Shown here piece by piece: positions 19,899-29,066 of a DNA stretch of 64,000 nucleotides (positions are counted from its first letter, which is position 1; every line of letters starts with the position of its first letter). This stretch comes from Rhizobium leguminosarum bv. viciae USDA 2370 (lineage in GTDB: Bacteria; Pseudomonadota; Alphaproteobacteria; Rhizobiales; Rhizobiaceae). Made by a program: the position numbers and the translations under genes. Where the stretch lies: assembly GCF_002008365.1 (NCBI RefSeq), contig NZ_MRDL01000007.1, forward strand, positions 17,195-81,194, read 5' to 3'. The notes beneath the pieces were generated by a model. The model did no database searches. It was not told where the DNA came from and saw only the letters and a program-made list of their open reading frames with translations.

Positions 19899-20748
19899 AT
19901 GGAATGGAGCGACCTCAAGCTGTTTCTGGCCATCGCCCGGTTCGGCACGCTGGGGGCAGCAGCCCGCAGCCTCGGGCTGACGCAGCCGACTGGGCAGGCG
20001 GCTGCGTGTCCTTGAAGCCTCTCTCGGCCAGACGCTTTTTCAGCGCACGGCCGATGGCTTCGTGCTGACCGACGAAGGCACAGCGGTGTTCGCCGGCGCT
20101 GAACGCATCGAGGAGGAGGCGCTCGCCATGGAGCGCGTCCTTGCCGGCGGCAGCCGTCAGCTCGATGGATTTCTCAGGCTATCCTCATCCGACTGGTTCG
20201 GCGCGCATGTGCTTTCGCCGGTGCTGGCGGAATTCTCACAAGTCCATCCGAAGGTAGAGATCGAATTGCTGACCGACAGCCGGCTTCTCAACCTGTCGCG
20301 ACGCGAAGCCGACCTCGTCTTCCGCATCCGACCTTTCACGGAAGCGGAGATCATATCGCGCAAGCTCATCCATATCGAATACGGCCTTTACATCAGACGC
20401 GGCGCGCAGCACCCCGAAGCCGGCGACGGCACGGGCGCCCGCCTCATCACCATGGACGAGGCTTTTGGCGACATGCCGGATGTCGGCTGGCTGCAACGCC
20501 TGTTGCCGCGGGCCGACATCGTCATGCGCAGCAACAGCCGCGACGTGCAGGCGGCGCTCTGTGCCAATGGAGCCGGGCTCGCCGTCCTGCCGCGGCCGCT
20601 TGGCGATTCGCATGCCGCCATCGAACTGGTCGATCTCGGTGAACCGACGCCGGGCCGCGACACCTGGGTCGGCTATCACCGCGACATGAAGCGCCTGGCG
20701 CGGCTGCGCGCCCTGCTGGATCTCGTCATCGAGAGATTGGCGCGCTGA
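19899..20748 (+). pseudogene. LysR-family regulator interrupted by a frameshift
   Basis: From the ATG the frame reads MEWSDLKLFLAIARFGTLGA, then SLGLTQPT, an ordinary LysR N-terminus. It then runs out of frame and stops 39 codons in, at a TGA near 20016. The +1 frame continues without a break as GRRLRVLEASLGQTLFQRTA, then DGFVLTDEGTAVFAGAERIE and a full effector domain (LRLSSSDWFGAHVLSPVL) up to 20748. The junction ccgactgggcagg is best explained by loss of two bases, because the family pattern at this point is TQPTxxRRL and a codon such as ATG or GTG is incomplete. It is divergent from the quinone-oxidoreductase gene. Either a real pseudogene or an assembly error is possible. Confidence 0.85.
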
Positions 20749-20761
20749 ACCGGCGCTGCCA

Positions 20762-21658
20762 TCAGCGCTCCCAATAGGGGACGGGACCGTAAAGCTCTGC
20801 CAGATAGTCGATGAACAGCCGCACCTTGGCCGGCAGGAACTGCCGGCTGGGATAGACGGCCGACAGCGCGACATTGTGCGAGCCCTCATAGGCCGGCAGC
20901 ACCTGCACCAGCCGGCCTGCCTTGAGCTCTTCGCCGATATCCCAGGTGGAGCGCAACGCGATCCCGAGGCCGGCGATGACAGCCTCGCGGATCACCTCGC
21001 TGGAATTGGTGATCAGCATGCCTTCCGGCCTGAGACTCAGCGCCCCGTCCGGCCCGTTCAGCCGCCAGGTGTCGTTATTGTGGGCCGGTAGGCAGCGGTG
21101 GTGTTTCAGCTCTTCGATATGCTTCGGCTCGCCATGCGCTGCAAGGTAGTCCGGTGAAGCGCAGAGCAGCCGGCGTACCGGCGCCAGACGGCGGGCAACG
21201 AGGCTCGAATCGGTAAGTTCGGCGATGCGGATCGCCAGATCGAAGCCGCCGCCGACGATGTCGCTGAATTCGTCGGTCAGCACCAGGTTGATCGCAAGCT
21301 CCGGATGCGCCTCCATGAAATCTTTCAGATGCGGCGCGATATGCATGCGCCCGAAGGAGGTCGGGGCCGAGATCTTCAGCGTGCCGTGCATCTGCGCCGA
21401 GCGGCCTGAGATATAAAATTCTGCCTCCTCCAGCCCGGCGAGAATGCCGAGAACGCGGTCGTAGAAGCCCTGTCCGGCTTCCGTCAGCGAGATCTGCCGC
21501 GTCGTGCGCTGTAAAAGCCGGGTACCCAGCCGGTCTTCCAGCCGCTTGATCCGTTTGGAGACGACGGCTGGGGAAAAGCCGAGCGCACGCCCGGCGAGCG
21601 ACATGCTGCCTGTCGAAACGACCTTGGCAAAGATTTCGAGATCACCCAGATTGGTCAT
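20762..21658 (-). CDS. LysR-family regulator, probable regulator of glcDEF
   Basis: The 298-residue protein has the helix-turn-helix LAGRALGFSPAVVSKRIKRLE and DRLGTRLLQRTTRQISLTEA, followed by the CrgA-type effector domain (GTLKISAPTSFGRMHIAPHL). It is divergent from glcD with a 161-bp gap. This supports a role in controlling glycolate oxidation, in place of the GntR-type GlcC of enterobacteria. That role is inferred from position only. The first ATG is used; it gives the normal length. Confidence 0.9.
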   Translation of the reverse strand: MTNLGDLEIFAKVVSTGSMSLAGRALGFSPAVVSKRIKRLEDRLGTRLLQRTTRQISLTEAGQGFYDRVLGILAGLEEAEFYISGRSAQMHGTLKISAPTSFGRMHIAPHLKDFMEAHPELAINLVLTDEFSDIVGGGFDLAIRIAELTDSSLVARRLAPVRRLLCASPDYLAAHGEPKHIEELKHHRCLPAHNNDTWRLNGPDGALSLRPEGMLITNSSEVIREAVIAGLGIALRSTWDIGEELKAGRLVQVLPAYEGSHNVALSAVYPSRQFLPAKVRLFIDYLAELYGPVPYWER

Positions 21659-21819
21659 AAGGTTTTGTGACTTTTTCCCCTTTTGGCATAAGTGCTTAGC
21701 ATTTGCGCCACTTTCGGGAAAGTGCTAAGCCGGTCTATCGGCGGCAGGGAGGTTCGCGGCCGGTTTCCGCTGTCATCTTCCCGCTGCCATTCCCCCTCGT
21801 CAGGGCCAGGGAGAGCGCC

Positions 21820-23259
21820 ATGTCCGACGCCATTTCGTTTCTCGCCCCGCGCGCCGACGTGCTGGCGCGCCGAGCCCAGATCGTTTCCGATCTGACCGAT
21901 CTTCTGCCGCCGGAATGCCTGGTGCATGAGGCGCGCGAGCTGGTGCCGTTCGAGACCGACGCCTTCGTGTCCTACCGCCGCTTGCCGCTCGCCGTCGCCC
22001 TGCCGCGCACCACGGCCGAGGTTTCGGCCATCATGCGCTATTGCCATCGCTACGGCATTCCCGTCGTGCCGCGCGGCGCCGGCACCTCGCTCTCCGGCGG
22101 CGCCATCCCGCAGGAGGATGCCGTCGTGCTCGGCCTGTCGAAGATGAACAGCATCCTCGAAATCGATCTGCCGAACCGCGTTGCCGTTGTCCAGGCCGGC
22201 GTGACCAATCTCAATATCTCCGAATCCGTCTCCGCGGACGGCTTTTTCTATGCGCCTGATCCGAGTTCGCAGCTTGCCTGCACGATCGGCGGCAATATCG
22301 GCATGAATTCCGGCGGCGCTCACTGTCTGAAATATGGCGTCACCACCAACAATCTGCTCGGCGTCAGGATGGTGCTGGTCGACGGCACGGTGATCGAGCT
22401 TGGCGGCAAGGCGCTGGATGCGGCAGGCTACGATCTGCTCGGCCTCGTCTGCGGCCACGAGGGCCAACTCGGCATCGTCACCGAGGCGACGGTGCGGTTG
22501 ATCGCCAAGCCGGAAGGCGCGCGCCCGGTGCTCTTCGGCTTCGAGAACTCGGAAGAGGCCGGCGCCTGCGTTGCCGATGTCATTGCCGCTGGCATTATCC
22601 CGGTGGCGATCGAATTCATGGACAAGCCGGCGATCGAGATCTGCGAAGCCTTCGCCCATGCCGGCTATCCCCTCGATGTCGGCGCGCTTTTGATCGTCGA
22701 GGTCGAGGGGTCGGAAGCGGAGATGGACGCCACGCTGAAGGACATCGTCGAGATCGCCCGTCGGCATGCTGTCAAGACCGTGCGCGAATGCCAGTCGGCG
22801 ACCGAGGCGGCATTGATCTGGAAGGGCCGCAAATCCGCCTTTGGCGCCACCGGCCGCATCGCCGACTATATCTGCATGGACGGCACCGTGCCGCTCAGCC
22901 AGCTCTCCCACGTGCTGAAAAGAACCGCCGAGATCGTCGATCATTACGGCCTGCGTGTCGCCAATGTCTTCCATGCCGGCGACGGCAATATGCACCCGCT
23001 GATCCTCTTCAACGCCAACGATCCCGAAGATGCCGCCCGTGCCGAGGCGGCCGGCAACGATATTCTGAGGCTCTGCGTCGATGCCGGCGGCTGCCTTACC
23101 GGCGAACATGGCGTCGGCATCGAGAAGCGCGACCTGATGCGCCATCAATATTCGGAGACCGACCTCGCCCAACAGATGGCAGCGCGTGCCGCCTTCGATC
23201 CGGGCTGGCTCCTCAATCCGTCGAAGGTCTTCCCGCTCGAAGGGCGCCCCGCTGCATGA
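21820..23259 (+). CDS. glcD: Glycolate oxidase FAD-linked subunit GlcD
   Basis: The 479-residue FAD protein is the catalytic subunit that oxidises glycolate to glyoxylate. The FAD-binding PCMH domain has VVPRGAGTSLSGGAIP and IGGNIGMNSGGAHCLKYGVT, and the C-terminal domain has NVFHAGDGNMHPLILF and GGCLTGEHGVGIEKR, all standard GlcD motifs. The start MSDAISF is used because the preceding in-frame residues lie in the promoter gap. Its stop overlaps the glcE start (ATGA), suggesting coupled translation. Confidence 0.95.
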   Translation: MSDAISFLAPRADVLARRAQIVSDLTDLLPPECLVHEARELVPFETDAFVSYRRLPLAVALPRTTAEVSAIMRYCHRYGIPVVPRGAGTSLSGGAIPQEDAVVLGLSKMNSILEIDLPNRVAVVQAGVTNLNISESVSADGFFYAPDPSSQLACTIGGNIGMNSGGAHCLKYGVTTNNLLGVRMVLVDGTVIELGGKALDAAGYDLLGLVCGHEGQLGIVTEATVRLIAKPEGARPVLFGFENSEEAGACVADVIAAGIIPVAIEFMDKPAIEICEAFAHAGYPLDVGALLIVEVEGSEAEMDATLKDIVEIARRHAVKTVRECQSATEAALIWKGRKSAFGATGRIADYICMDGTVPLSQLSHVLKRTAEIVDHYGLRVANVFHAGDGNMHPLILFNANDPEDAARAEAAGNDILRLCVDAGGCLTGEHGVGIEKRDLMRHQYSETDLAQQMAARAAFDPGWLLNPSKVFPLEGRPAA

Positions 23260-24455
23260 TCGATCTGATGCCGACGAGCGAGGAAGAGGCAGCAGGGATC
23301 GTCCGCGCCCATGCGCAGAGCGGCCGGCCGCTCGTGATCTGCGGCGGTAATACCCGCTCGGGCTTCGGCAATGCCGTTGCTGCCGAGGACCGGCTGCGCT
23401 CGACCGGGCTTACCGGCATCGTCGCCTATAATCCCGGCGAAATGGTCATGACGGTCCGATCCGGCACGCCACTTGCCGAGGTCGAAGCGGCACTTCAGGA
23501 CAGTGGCCAGATGCTCGCCTTCGAGCCGATGGATCATCGCCCTGTGATGGGCACATCCGGTGAGCCGACCATCGGCGGCGTCTTCGCCGCCAATGTCTCC
23601 GGTCCGCGCCGGCTGATCGCGGGTGCTGGCCGCGACAGCCTGCTCGGGGTGCGCTTCGTCAACGGCAGGGGTGAGATCATCAAGGCCGGCGGCCGGGTGA
23701 TGAAGAATGTCACCGGCCTCGATCTCGCCAAGCTGGTCGCCGGCTCGCATGGCACGTTGGGTTTCCTCACCGAAGTCACCTTCCGTGTGCCGCCGCGCCC
23801 GAAGACGGAGCGGACGGTGGTGCTATCGGGTCTCAACGACGCCGAGGCGGCAAACGCCATGGCGGCGGCGATGGCGCTGCCGGTCGAAGTCTCGGGTGCG
23901 GCGCATCTGCCCTTGACGGTGACGTGGAAATTCCTCGCCGGCAAATTGCCCGAGGGCGAAGCGACGGTTCTGCGCATCGAAGGCCTGCCGGGCTCGGTCG
24001 ACGTACGCATCGAAAAGCTTGCCGCGGCAATGTCGGCCTTCGCCACGGTCACGCGGCTGGAGCAGCCGGAAAGTCATAAACTCTGGCAGGAAATTCGTGA
24101 CGTGCTGCCTTATGCCGACGGCACGGCGCGGCCGGTCTGGCGCGTCTCGGTCGCCCCCGGCACCGGCCATCAGTTGGTCGCCGCACTCCGCCTCGAAGCC
24201 GCCGTCGACGCCTTCTACGACTGGCAGGGTGGTCTTGTCTGGATGCGCATGGAGGCAGGCCCAGAAGCCGAACTGGTTCGTCGCTATATCAAGGCGCTCG
24301 GCGGCGGCCATGCGACGCTGATCCGTGCATCGGATGAGGCGAGGGCGGTCACATCAGCCTTCCACCCCGAGCTCGAGGCGGTGGTGATGCTGTCGCGGCG
24401 GGTAAAGGAAAAATTCGATCCGGCCGGCATATTCAATCCGGGGAAGATGGGGTGA
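23256..24455 (+). CDS. glcE: Glycolate oxidase subunit GlcE
   Basis: The 399-residue protein is the second FAD-binding subunit of the glycolate oxidase complex. It resembles the N-terminal half of GlcD: LVICGGNTRSGFGNAV, then TIGGVFAANVSGPRRLIAGA and KNVTGLDLAKLVAGSHGTLG. The C-terminal region is shorter than in GlcD. It starts at the ATG that overlaps the glcD stop and is followed after 68 bases by glcF. The start MIDLMPTSEE fits the family. Confidence 0.94.
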   Translation: MIDLMPTSEEEAAGIVRAHAQSGRPLVICGGNTRSGFGNAVAAEDRLRSTGLTGIVAYNPGEMVMTVRSGTPLAEVEAALQDSGQMLAFEPMDHRPVMGTSGEPTIGGVFAANVSGPRRLIAGAGRDSLLGVRFVNGRGEIIKAGGRVMKNVTGLDLAKLVAGSHGTLGFLTEVTFRVPPRPKTERTVVLSGLNDAEAANAMAAAMALPVEVSGAAHLPLTVTWKFLAGKLPEGEATVLRIEGLPGSVDVRIEKLAAAMSAFATVTRLEQPESHKLWQEIRDVLPYADGTARPVWRVSVAPGTGHQLVAALRLEAAVDAFYDWQGGLVWMRMEAGPEAELVRRYIKALGGGHATLIRASDEARAVTSAFHPELEAVVMLSRRVKEKFDPAGIFNPGKMG

Positions 24456-24523
24456 GGGACAAGATGGATCCGTGTCTGCATATCTCCAGCAAAACCTCCA
24501 AGACCCATGGGGGATCCCGCTAG

Positions 24524-25834
24524 ATGCAAACCAACTTCAACCTGACCCAGCTCCTCGATCCCGATGTCGCCGAATCCGAGCAGATCCTGCGCAAATGTGT
24601 CCATTGCGGTTTCTGCACCGCCACCTGTCCCACCTATGTGACGCTCGGCAATGAGCTCGACAGCCCGCGCGGCCGCATCTACCTGATCAAGGACATGCTG
24701 GAAAACGGCCGCCCCGCCGATACCGAGGTCGTCACCCATATCGACCGCTGTCTCTCCTGCCTTGCCTGCGTCACTACCTGTCCCTCCGGCGTCGATTACA
24801 TGCATCTGGTCGATCACGCCCGCGCCCATATCGAAAAGACCTACAAACGGCCGTTCATGAACCGGCTGACGCGCGCCATCCTTGCCGCCGTGCTGCCCTA
24901 TCCCGGCCGCTTCCGCCTGGCGCTCAATCTCGCCCGCCTCGGCCGGCCCTTCGCCGGCCTGATGCGGGGCGGCGCGCTGAAACCCTTCGCCGCCATGCTG
25001 TCACTTGCGCCGCGCCGCATCCCCGCCGCTTCGGACTTCGCAAAACCCGGCACGCATCGGCCCGAGACGGAACGGCGCGGCCGAGTGGCGATCCTTTCCG
25101 GCTGCGCCCAGCCGGTGCTTGATCCCGGCATCAACGCGGCGGCGATCCGGCTGTTGACGCGGCTCGGCGTCGAGGTCGTGGTGCCGGAAGGCGAGGTCTG
25201 TTGCGGCTCGCTGGTCCATCACATGGGTCGCGCCGAACAGGCGCTCGCCAGTGCGCGCGCCAATGTCGATATCTGGACGCGCGAGATCGACGGGCAGGGC
25301 CTCGATGCGATCATCATCACCGCCTCGGGCTGCGGCACGACGATCAAGGATTACGGCCACATGCTGCGCCTCGACCCCGCCTATGCTGCAAAGGCGGCCA
25401 GGGTCTCGGCGCTCGCCAAGGACGTCACCGAATATCTCGCAACCCTCGATCTGCCGGCGCATATGCCGAACGGCGTCACGGTCGCCTATCATTCCGCCTG
25501 TTCCATGCAGCACGGGCAACGGATCACGCTTGCGCCGAAGCAATTGCTGAAAGCGGCGGGCTTTACGGTGCGCGATCCCGCCGAAGGCCATCTTTGCTGC
25601 GGCTCTGCCGGCACCTACAACATCATGCAGCCGGAGATCTCGGCTACGCTGAAGGCACGCAAGGTCAAAAATATCGAGGCCACCAAGGCCGATGTCATCG
25701 CCACCGGCAATATCGGCTGCATCACCCAGATCGCCACCGGCACCGGCATGCCGATCCTGCATACGGTCGAACTGCTCGATTGGGCCTATGGTGGCGCTGT
25801 GCCGGAAAAATTAACAGGTTTGCCGTTAGGCTGA
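24524..25834 (+). CDS. glcF: Glycolate oxidase iron-sulfur subunit GlcF
   Basis: The 436-residue protein passes electrons from GlcD/GlcE to the membrane. Two 4Fe-4S motifs are visible, CVHCGFCTATCP at residues 25-36 and CLSCLACVTTCPSGV. Two CCG (heterodisulfide-reductase-type) domains follow: GCAQPVLDPGIN with VCCGSLVHH, and HSACSMQHGQR with LCCGSAGTYN. It is the last gene of glcDEF. Glycolate oxidation supplies glyoxylate and removes phosphoglycolate-derived glycolate. Confidence 0.95.
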   Translation: MQTNFNLTQLLDPDVAESEQILRKCVHCGFCTATCPTYVTLGNELDSPRGRIYLIKDMLENGRPADTEVVTHIDRCLSCLACVTTCPSGVDYMHLVDHARAHIEKTYKRPFMNRLTRAILAAVLPYPGRFRLALNLARLGRPFAGLMRGGALKPFAAMLSLAPRRIPAASDFAKPGTHRPETERRGRVAILSGCAQPVLDPGINAAAIRLLTRLGVEVVVPEGEVCCGSLVHHMGRAEQALASARANVDIWTREIDGQGLDAIIITASGCGTTIKDYGHMLRLDPAYAAKAARVSALAKDVTEYLATLDLPAHMPNGVTVAYHSACSMQHGQRITLAPKQLLKAAGFTVRDPAEGHLCCGSAGTYNIMQPEISATLKARKVKNIEATKADVIATGNIGCITQIATGTGMPILHTVELLDWAYGGAVPEKLTGLPLG

Positions 25835-25876
25835 AGCTTGCGAAGGCCCGTCGGGCCGGTCTCGGGAGTTTAGACG

Positions 25877-26317
25877 ATGTGGCGGGGAATGATTGTGCTT
25901 GCGGGACTGCTCGGTGTGGCAGGCACCGCCCATGCAAATAGCCGTTATTTCTGTTCCGCCGATGACAAGGAAGCACGCTTCACGCTCGAAAGCGGTTTCG
26001 AAAGCGATGCCGGCCACAAGCTGAACCATTTCCGCGGCGCGTTGATCGTCAAGGATGAGGTCCAATCGACAGTATTCGGAAAGCGTGTTTTCGAATCGCA
26101 GCACCTGACCAACCACTGGTCGCGCGACGGCGAACTGCTTATGGAAGTCTTTGACGGCGGCGGCGACGATACCGACGGAGCAACGCTGGATCTGGTGGTC
26201 GTCGCCGGTGAGCGCGGCAAGCCGTCGGCAAATTTCAGCGGCACCTATTCCCTGACGATCGAAGGCGGTGAAAAACCCTATGCCGTCGAGGGCAAGGTCA
26301 GCTGCGGCACGAAATAG
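25877..26317 (+). CDS. Small exported protein of unknown function
   Basis: The 146-residue protein has a clear N-terminal signal peptide (MIVLAGLLGVAGTAHA, cleavage after AHA), so the mature part is periplasmic or outer-membrane associated. The mature chain has two cysteines, in YFCSADD near its start and VSCGTK at its end, which could form one disulfide. The pattern of alternating strands ends in FSGTYSLTIEGGEKPYAVEG, suggesting a beta-sandwich or lipocalin-like fold. No family is recognised. A start four codons later is possible, with GGGGA directly before it. It converges on the beta-barrel gene. Confidence 0.75.
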   Translation: MWRGMIVLAGLLGVAGTAHANSRYFCSADDKEARFTLESGFESDAGHKLNHFRGALIVKDEVQSTVFGKRVFESQHLTNHWSRDGELLMEVFDGGGDDTDGATLDLVVVAGERGKPSANFSGTYSLTIEGGEKPYAVEGKVSCGTK

Positions 26318-26336
26318 CACCGCAGCCGAAATTTAT

Positions 26337-27011
26337 TTACCAGTGGAACGATACGCCGACGTTGACGGCATTCGTGAAGATGTTGGTCTTCAGGTCCACG
26401 CCGCTGTCGATCGGAACGTCGATGCGCGAATAAGTGCCCTTGTATTCGACGAAGGTCGACCAGCGCTCGGTCACCTTGAAGTCGACGCCGGCCTGGGCCT
26501 GCAGCGTCACGCCGCCGAATTCATAAGCCCAGGTCTTACCCTCGGGGCGAATCACTTCAACATGCGGAATGTTCACGCCGATACCGGCGCCGAGATAGGG
26601 GGTCCAGCGGCGTGTCGGATCCTGGAAACGGTAGAGACCGTTCACCGTGATCAGGTTCAGGCCGTCGGTGAATTCGAAATGCGACCAGCCGGTCTTGGCC
26701 AGCGTATCGTCGTCGGCATAGACTTTGTCATGGGTATAATCGAGCGAAATACCCCAGTTCGGCTTGTTGAAGTTCTCGAGCCACCAGGTGACGCGGCCTC
26801 CGTAATAAGGCGGGCTGCCGAAGGACTTGCCTTCCCAGCCGGCGGTGAAGTGCGTGCCGTCGGAAAGATCGACGCCGCTATGCGGCGCGGTCTGGTAGCC
26901 GCCGTAGATGGAGAATTGCAGGTCTTCCGCCGAGGCGGAAACTGCCGAACAGATTGTGAAAAACGCGATGCCCGCAAGTACGGAAGCGGAGGAACGCAGC
27001 GCATATGTCAT
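26337..27011 (-). CDS. lpxQ: Outer-membrane beta-barrel protein, candidate lipid A oxidase LpxQ
   Basis: The 224-residue protein has a signal peptide (ASVLAGIAFFTICSAVSASA) and then a chain with regularly spaced aromatic strands, ending in VNVGVSFHW, the C-terminal aromatic signature of outer-membrane barrels. Internal strands include YGGRVTWWLENF and TPYLGAGIGVNIP. In Rhizobium etli/leguminosarum, LpxQ is, from memory, an outer-membrane oxidase of about this length that turns the proximal glucosamine of lipid A into 2-aminogluconate. Identity here is suggested by length and by the organism, not by a checked alignment. It could instead be another small OmpW/OmpA-type barrel. The ATG is chosen over a TTG seven codons upstream. 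Confidence 0.6.
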   Translation of the reverse strand: MTYALRSSASVLAGIAFFTICSAVSASAEDLQFSIYGGYQTAPHSGVDLSDGTHFTAGWEGKSFGSPPYYGGRVTWWLENFNKPNWGISLDYTHDKVYADDDTLAKTGWSHFEFTDGLNLITVNGLYRFQDPTRRWTPYLGAGIGVNIPHVEVIRPEGKTWAYEFGGVTLQAQAGVDFKVTERWSTFVEYKGTYSRIDVPIDSGVDLKTNIFTNAVNVGVSFHW

Positions 27012-27086
27012 TGAATAGCCCCGATATTGCAAATGTGTCGACTCTTAGGCAGGTTTGCCAGCTTTCGGCCTGAAAGTCTAAGCAAA

Positions 27087-27123
27087 ATAAAAGGCGCGTC
27101 AAAAAGCGCCTTTCGTTTTTTTT
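27087..27123 (-). terminator. Terminator after the first L,D-transpeptidase gene
   Basis: Arms aaggcgc and gcgcctt flank an A-rich loop. T-rich sequence follows on both strands, so it could work bidirectionally, but only the minus-strand gene ends here. Confidence 0.7.
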
Positions 27124-27134
27124 GAAAGTGTTGC

Positions 27135-27827
27135 TCAGCCGCCAAACATCGTGCGCAGCACGTCGATGCCCCGGTCCTCAAACGCCACATTGCCCTGCCG
27201 GTTGCCGGGGCCGATGACGATCACCTTGGTGCCGACAGGCGCGCGATCGTAGAGATGCGTCACATCCTCGTTCATCATCCGGATGCAGCCCGAAGACATG
27301 TTGAGGCCGATCGTCCAGGGCTGATTGGTGCCGTGAATACGGAAGATCGTGTCGCGGCCACCCTGGTAGAGATACATGGCGCGGGCGCCGAGCGGATTGT
27401 CCTCGCCGCCTTCCTGGAAAGCAGGGATCATGTGTCCCTTGGCGGCTTCGCGGCGGCGCATCTCTGCCGGCGGCGTCCAGGCGGGCCATTCAGCCTTGCG
27501 GCCGATCTTGACCACCCCCGACCAGCCGAAGCCGTCGCGGCCGACGCCGATGCCATAGCGGGTGGCGCGGTTGTTGCCCTCGACGAGGTAGAGATATTTG
27601 TTGTTGGTATCGATGATGACGGTGCCGGCGGCTTCCGTCGTTACCAGGCGCACTTTTTTGCGCTTGAACTGCGGCTTCACGTATTTCGGCATCTGCGCCA
27701 CGCGCACGATCTGCGCCGGGCGTCGTGCATTGTCGGACGCGGAGCCCGCGGGTGCAGCAAAGGCAGACGTAGACATCAAGGACAGGACAAGTCCGGCAGC
27801 AGCCAGACCCGGCATTAGTTTGATCAT
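27135..27827 (-). CDS. L,D-transpeptidase (YkuD domain), copy 1
   Basis: The 230-residue exported protein has a signal peptide ending in AFA and a YkuD catalytic domain. The active-site motif is HGTNQPWTIG with SSGCIRM, placing His165 and Cys181. Such enzymes make 3-3 crosslinks in peptidoglycan or attach proteins to it, in the periplasm. A short Lys-rich linker (KYVKPQFKRKKVR) precedes the domain. The next gene upstream on the same strand is a paralogue with the same domain, separated by a mosaic repeat. Confidence 0.93.
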   Translation of the reverse strand: MIKLMPGLAAAGLVLSLMSTSAFAAPAGSASDNARRPAQIVRVAQMPKYVKPQFKRKKVRLVTTEAAGTVIIDTNNKYLYLVEGNNRATRYGIGVGRDGFGWSGVVKIGRKAEWPAWTPPAEMRRREAAKGHMIPAFQEGGEDNPLGARAMYLYQGGRDTIFRIHGTNQPWTIGLNMSSGCIRMMNEDVTHLYDRAPVGTKVIVIGPGNRQGNVAFEDRGIDVLRTMFGG

Positions 27828-27947
27828 GATCGATTCCCCTCAAGCAAATCCGCCCGAAGCTACATGAACTTCTGCCCGATTCAAGATCGGCGTGGCCGGA
27901 TACAGCAATTTTGGAGAAGGGGAGCAGGCTGTTCTTGCGGCTCCTAC

Positions 27948-28051
27948 TGCATAATTGATCCTCAAATCGGAATCGACTTAAGGAAAAATTATGCAGCAAT
28001 TTAAAGGGTCACAGCGCCCTTTGCGGCTCTCGAAAAGACGCGCGGCGCTGT
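27948..28051. repeat. RIME-type mosaic repeat, two modules
   Basis: The first stem is tgcataatt with aattatgca around aatcggaatcgacttaagg. The second is acagcgcc with ggcgctgt around ctctcgaaaagacgcg. The element at 39140-39234 has the same two modules in the same order. It fills most of the 240-bp gap between the two L,D-transpeptidase genes. Confidence 0.8.
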
Positions 28052-28067
28052 AAGTATTGCGCCGCCG

Positions 28068-28817
28068 TTACATGACGATGACGCGGGTTCCCACACTGAC
28101 GCGATCGTAGAGGTCGATGACGTCTTCGTTGCGCAGGCGAATGCAGCCGGAGGAGACGGCGCTGCCGATCGACCAGGGCGCGTTGGTGCCGTGGATGCGG
28201 TAAAGCGTCGAGCCGAGATACATGGCGCGCGCGCCGAGCGGGTTTTCCGCCCCGCCGTCCATGCGCGCCGGCAGGTAATGACCCTTGGCGGCCTCGCGGC
28301 TAATCATCTCGGAAGGCGGCGTCCAGTCCGGCCATTCGGTCTTGCGGGTGATCTTGTGGGCGCCCGCCCATTCGAAGCCCGGCTTGCCGACGCCGACGCC
28401 ATAGCGGCGCGCCTTGCCGCCTTGCATCACCAGATAGAGGAAGCGGTTGTTGGTATCGATGACGATCGTGCCCGGCTTTTCCTGCGTGTCGTAGTCGACC
28501 ATCTGCGGCAGGTATTGCGGTTCGATCGGATGGCGGATCGACGGGATGCCGGGATTGATCGCCGAAACGGTCTGCGGTGCGGCCTGCGGCGCCTGGCGCA
28601 GCACGCGACGCTGGAAAAGGCCGCGCTGTTGCTGGCGGACGATCGGCCGCTGATAGACGACGGGACGAACGGTGCCGCCGCCCAGCTGGTTGATCCAGGG
28701 CGCAGTCAGATCGGGGCTGAGCACGACGGGCGGGCGAGTGGCATAACGGTCGTCTGCAAGGGCGGCCGTGGAGAAAATGCCGAAGAGGGCTGCGGCAAGA
28801 ACAAGCTGTTTCATCAT
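28068..28817 (-). CDS. L,D-transpeptidase (YkuD domain), copy 2
   Basis: The 249-residue exported protein shares the catalytic block with copy 1: HGTNAPWSIG and SSGCIRL, with His209 and Cys225. It keeps the conserved TIVIDTNNRFLYLV and GHYLPARMDGGAENPLGARA stretches. The signal peptide ends near TAALA. Its linker is longer, Gln/Arg/Pro-rich (RQQQRGLFQRRVLRQAPQAA) and unlike that of copy 1, which may tune reach through the wall. It is a peptidoglycan crosslinking or anchoring enzyme in the periplasm. Confidence 0.93.
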   Translation of the reverse strand: MMKQLVLAAALFGIFSTAALADDRYATRPPVVLSPDLTAPWINQLGGGTVRPVVYQRPIVRQQQRGLFQRRVLRQAPQAAPQTVSAINPGIPSIRHPIEPQYLPQMVDYDTQEKPGTIVIDTNNRFLYLVMQGGKARRYGVGVGKPGFEWAGAHKITRKTEWPDWTPPSEMISREAAKGHYLPARMDGGAENPLGARAMYLGSTLYRIHGTNAPWSIGSAVSSGCIRLRNEDVIDLYDRVSVGTRVIVM

Positions 28818-29066
28818 CGGACGAACTCTCTACAAATGACCGAAAATGCGCTGGCGGGACATGTCCGCCCGGGCGGAGATGTTCCGCCCGGCAAAGACGC
28901 TGCCACCCAATCCGACAGCGAATGGTAAAGATCGATTCATGAAAAGCCGACCGTTGGGATAAACTTTTCGTCAGGGTTACCGTTCGGTTTGGAAAGACGG
29001 TTTGCAAATGGTAAAGCCGGAATCAAAGACCGGAGAACGAAGCGGACCCCCGCAGAATGAAGGACC

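Noticed and set aside
19871..20068. Small plus-strand frame starting at 19871
   Set aside because: It is the out-of-frame reading of the broken LysR gene and has no family pattern.
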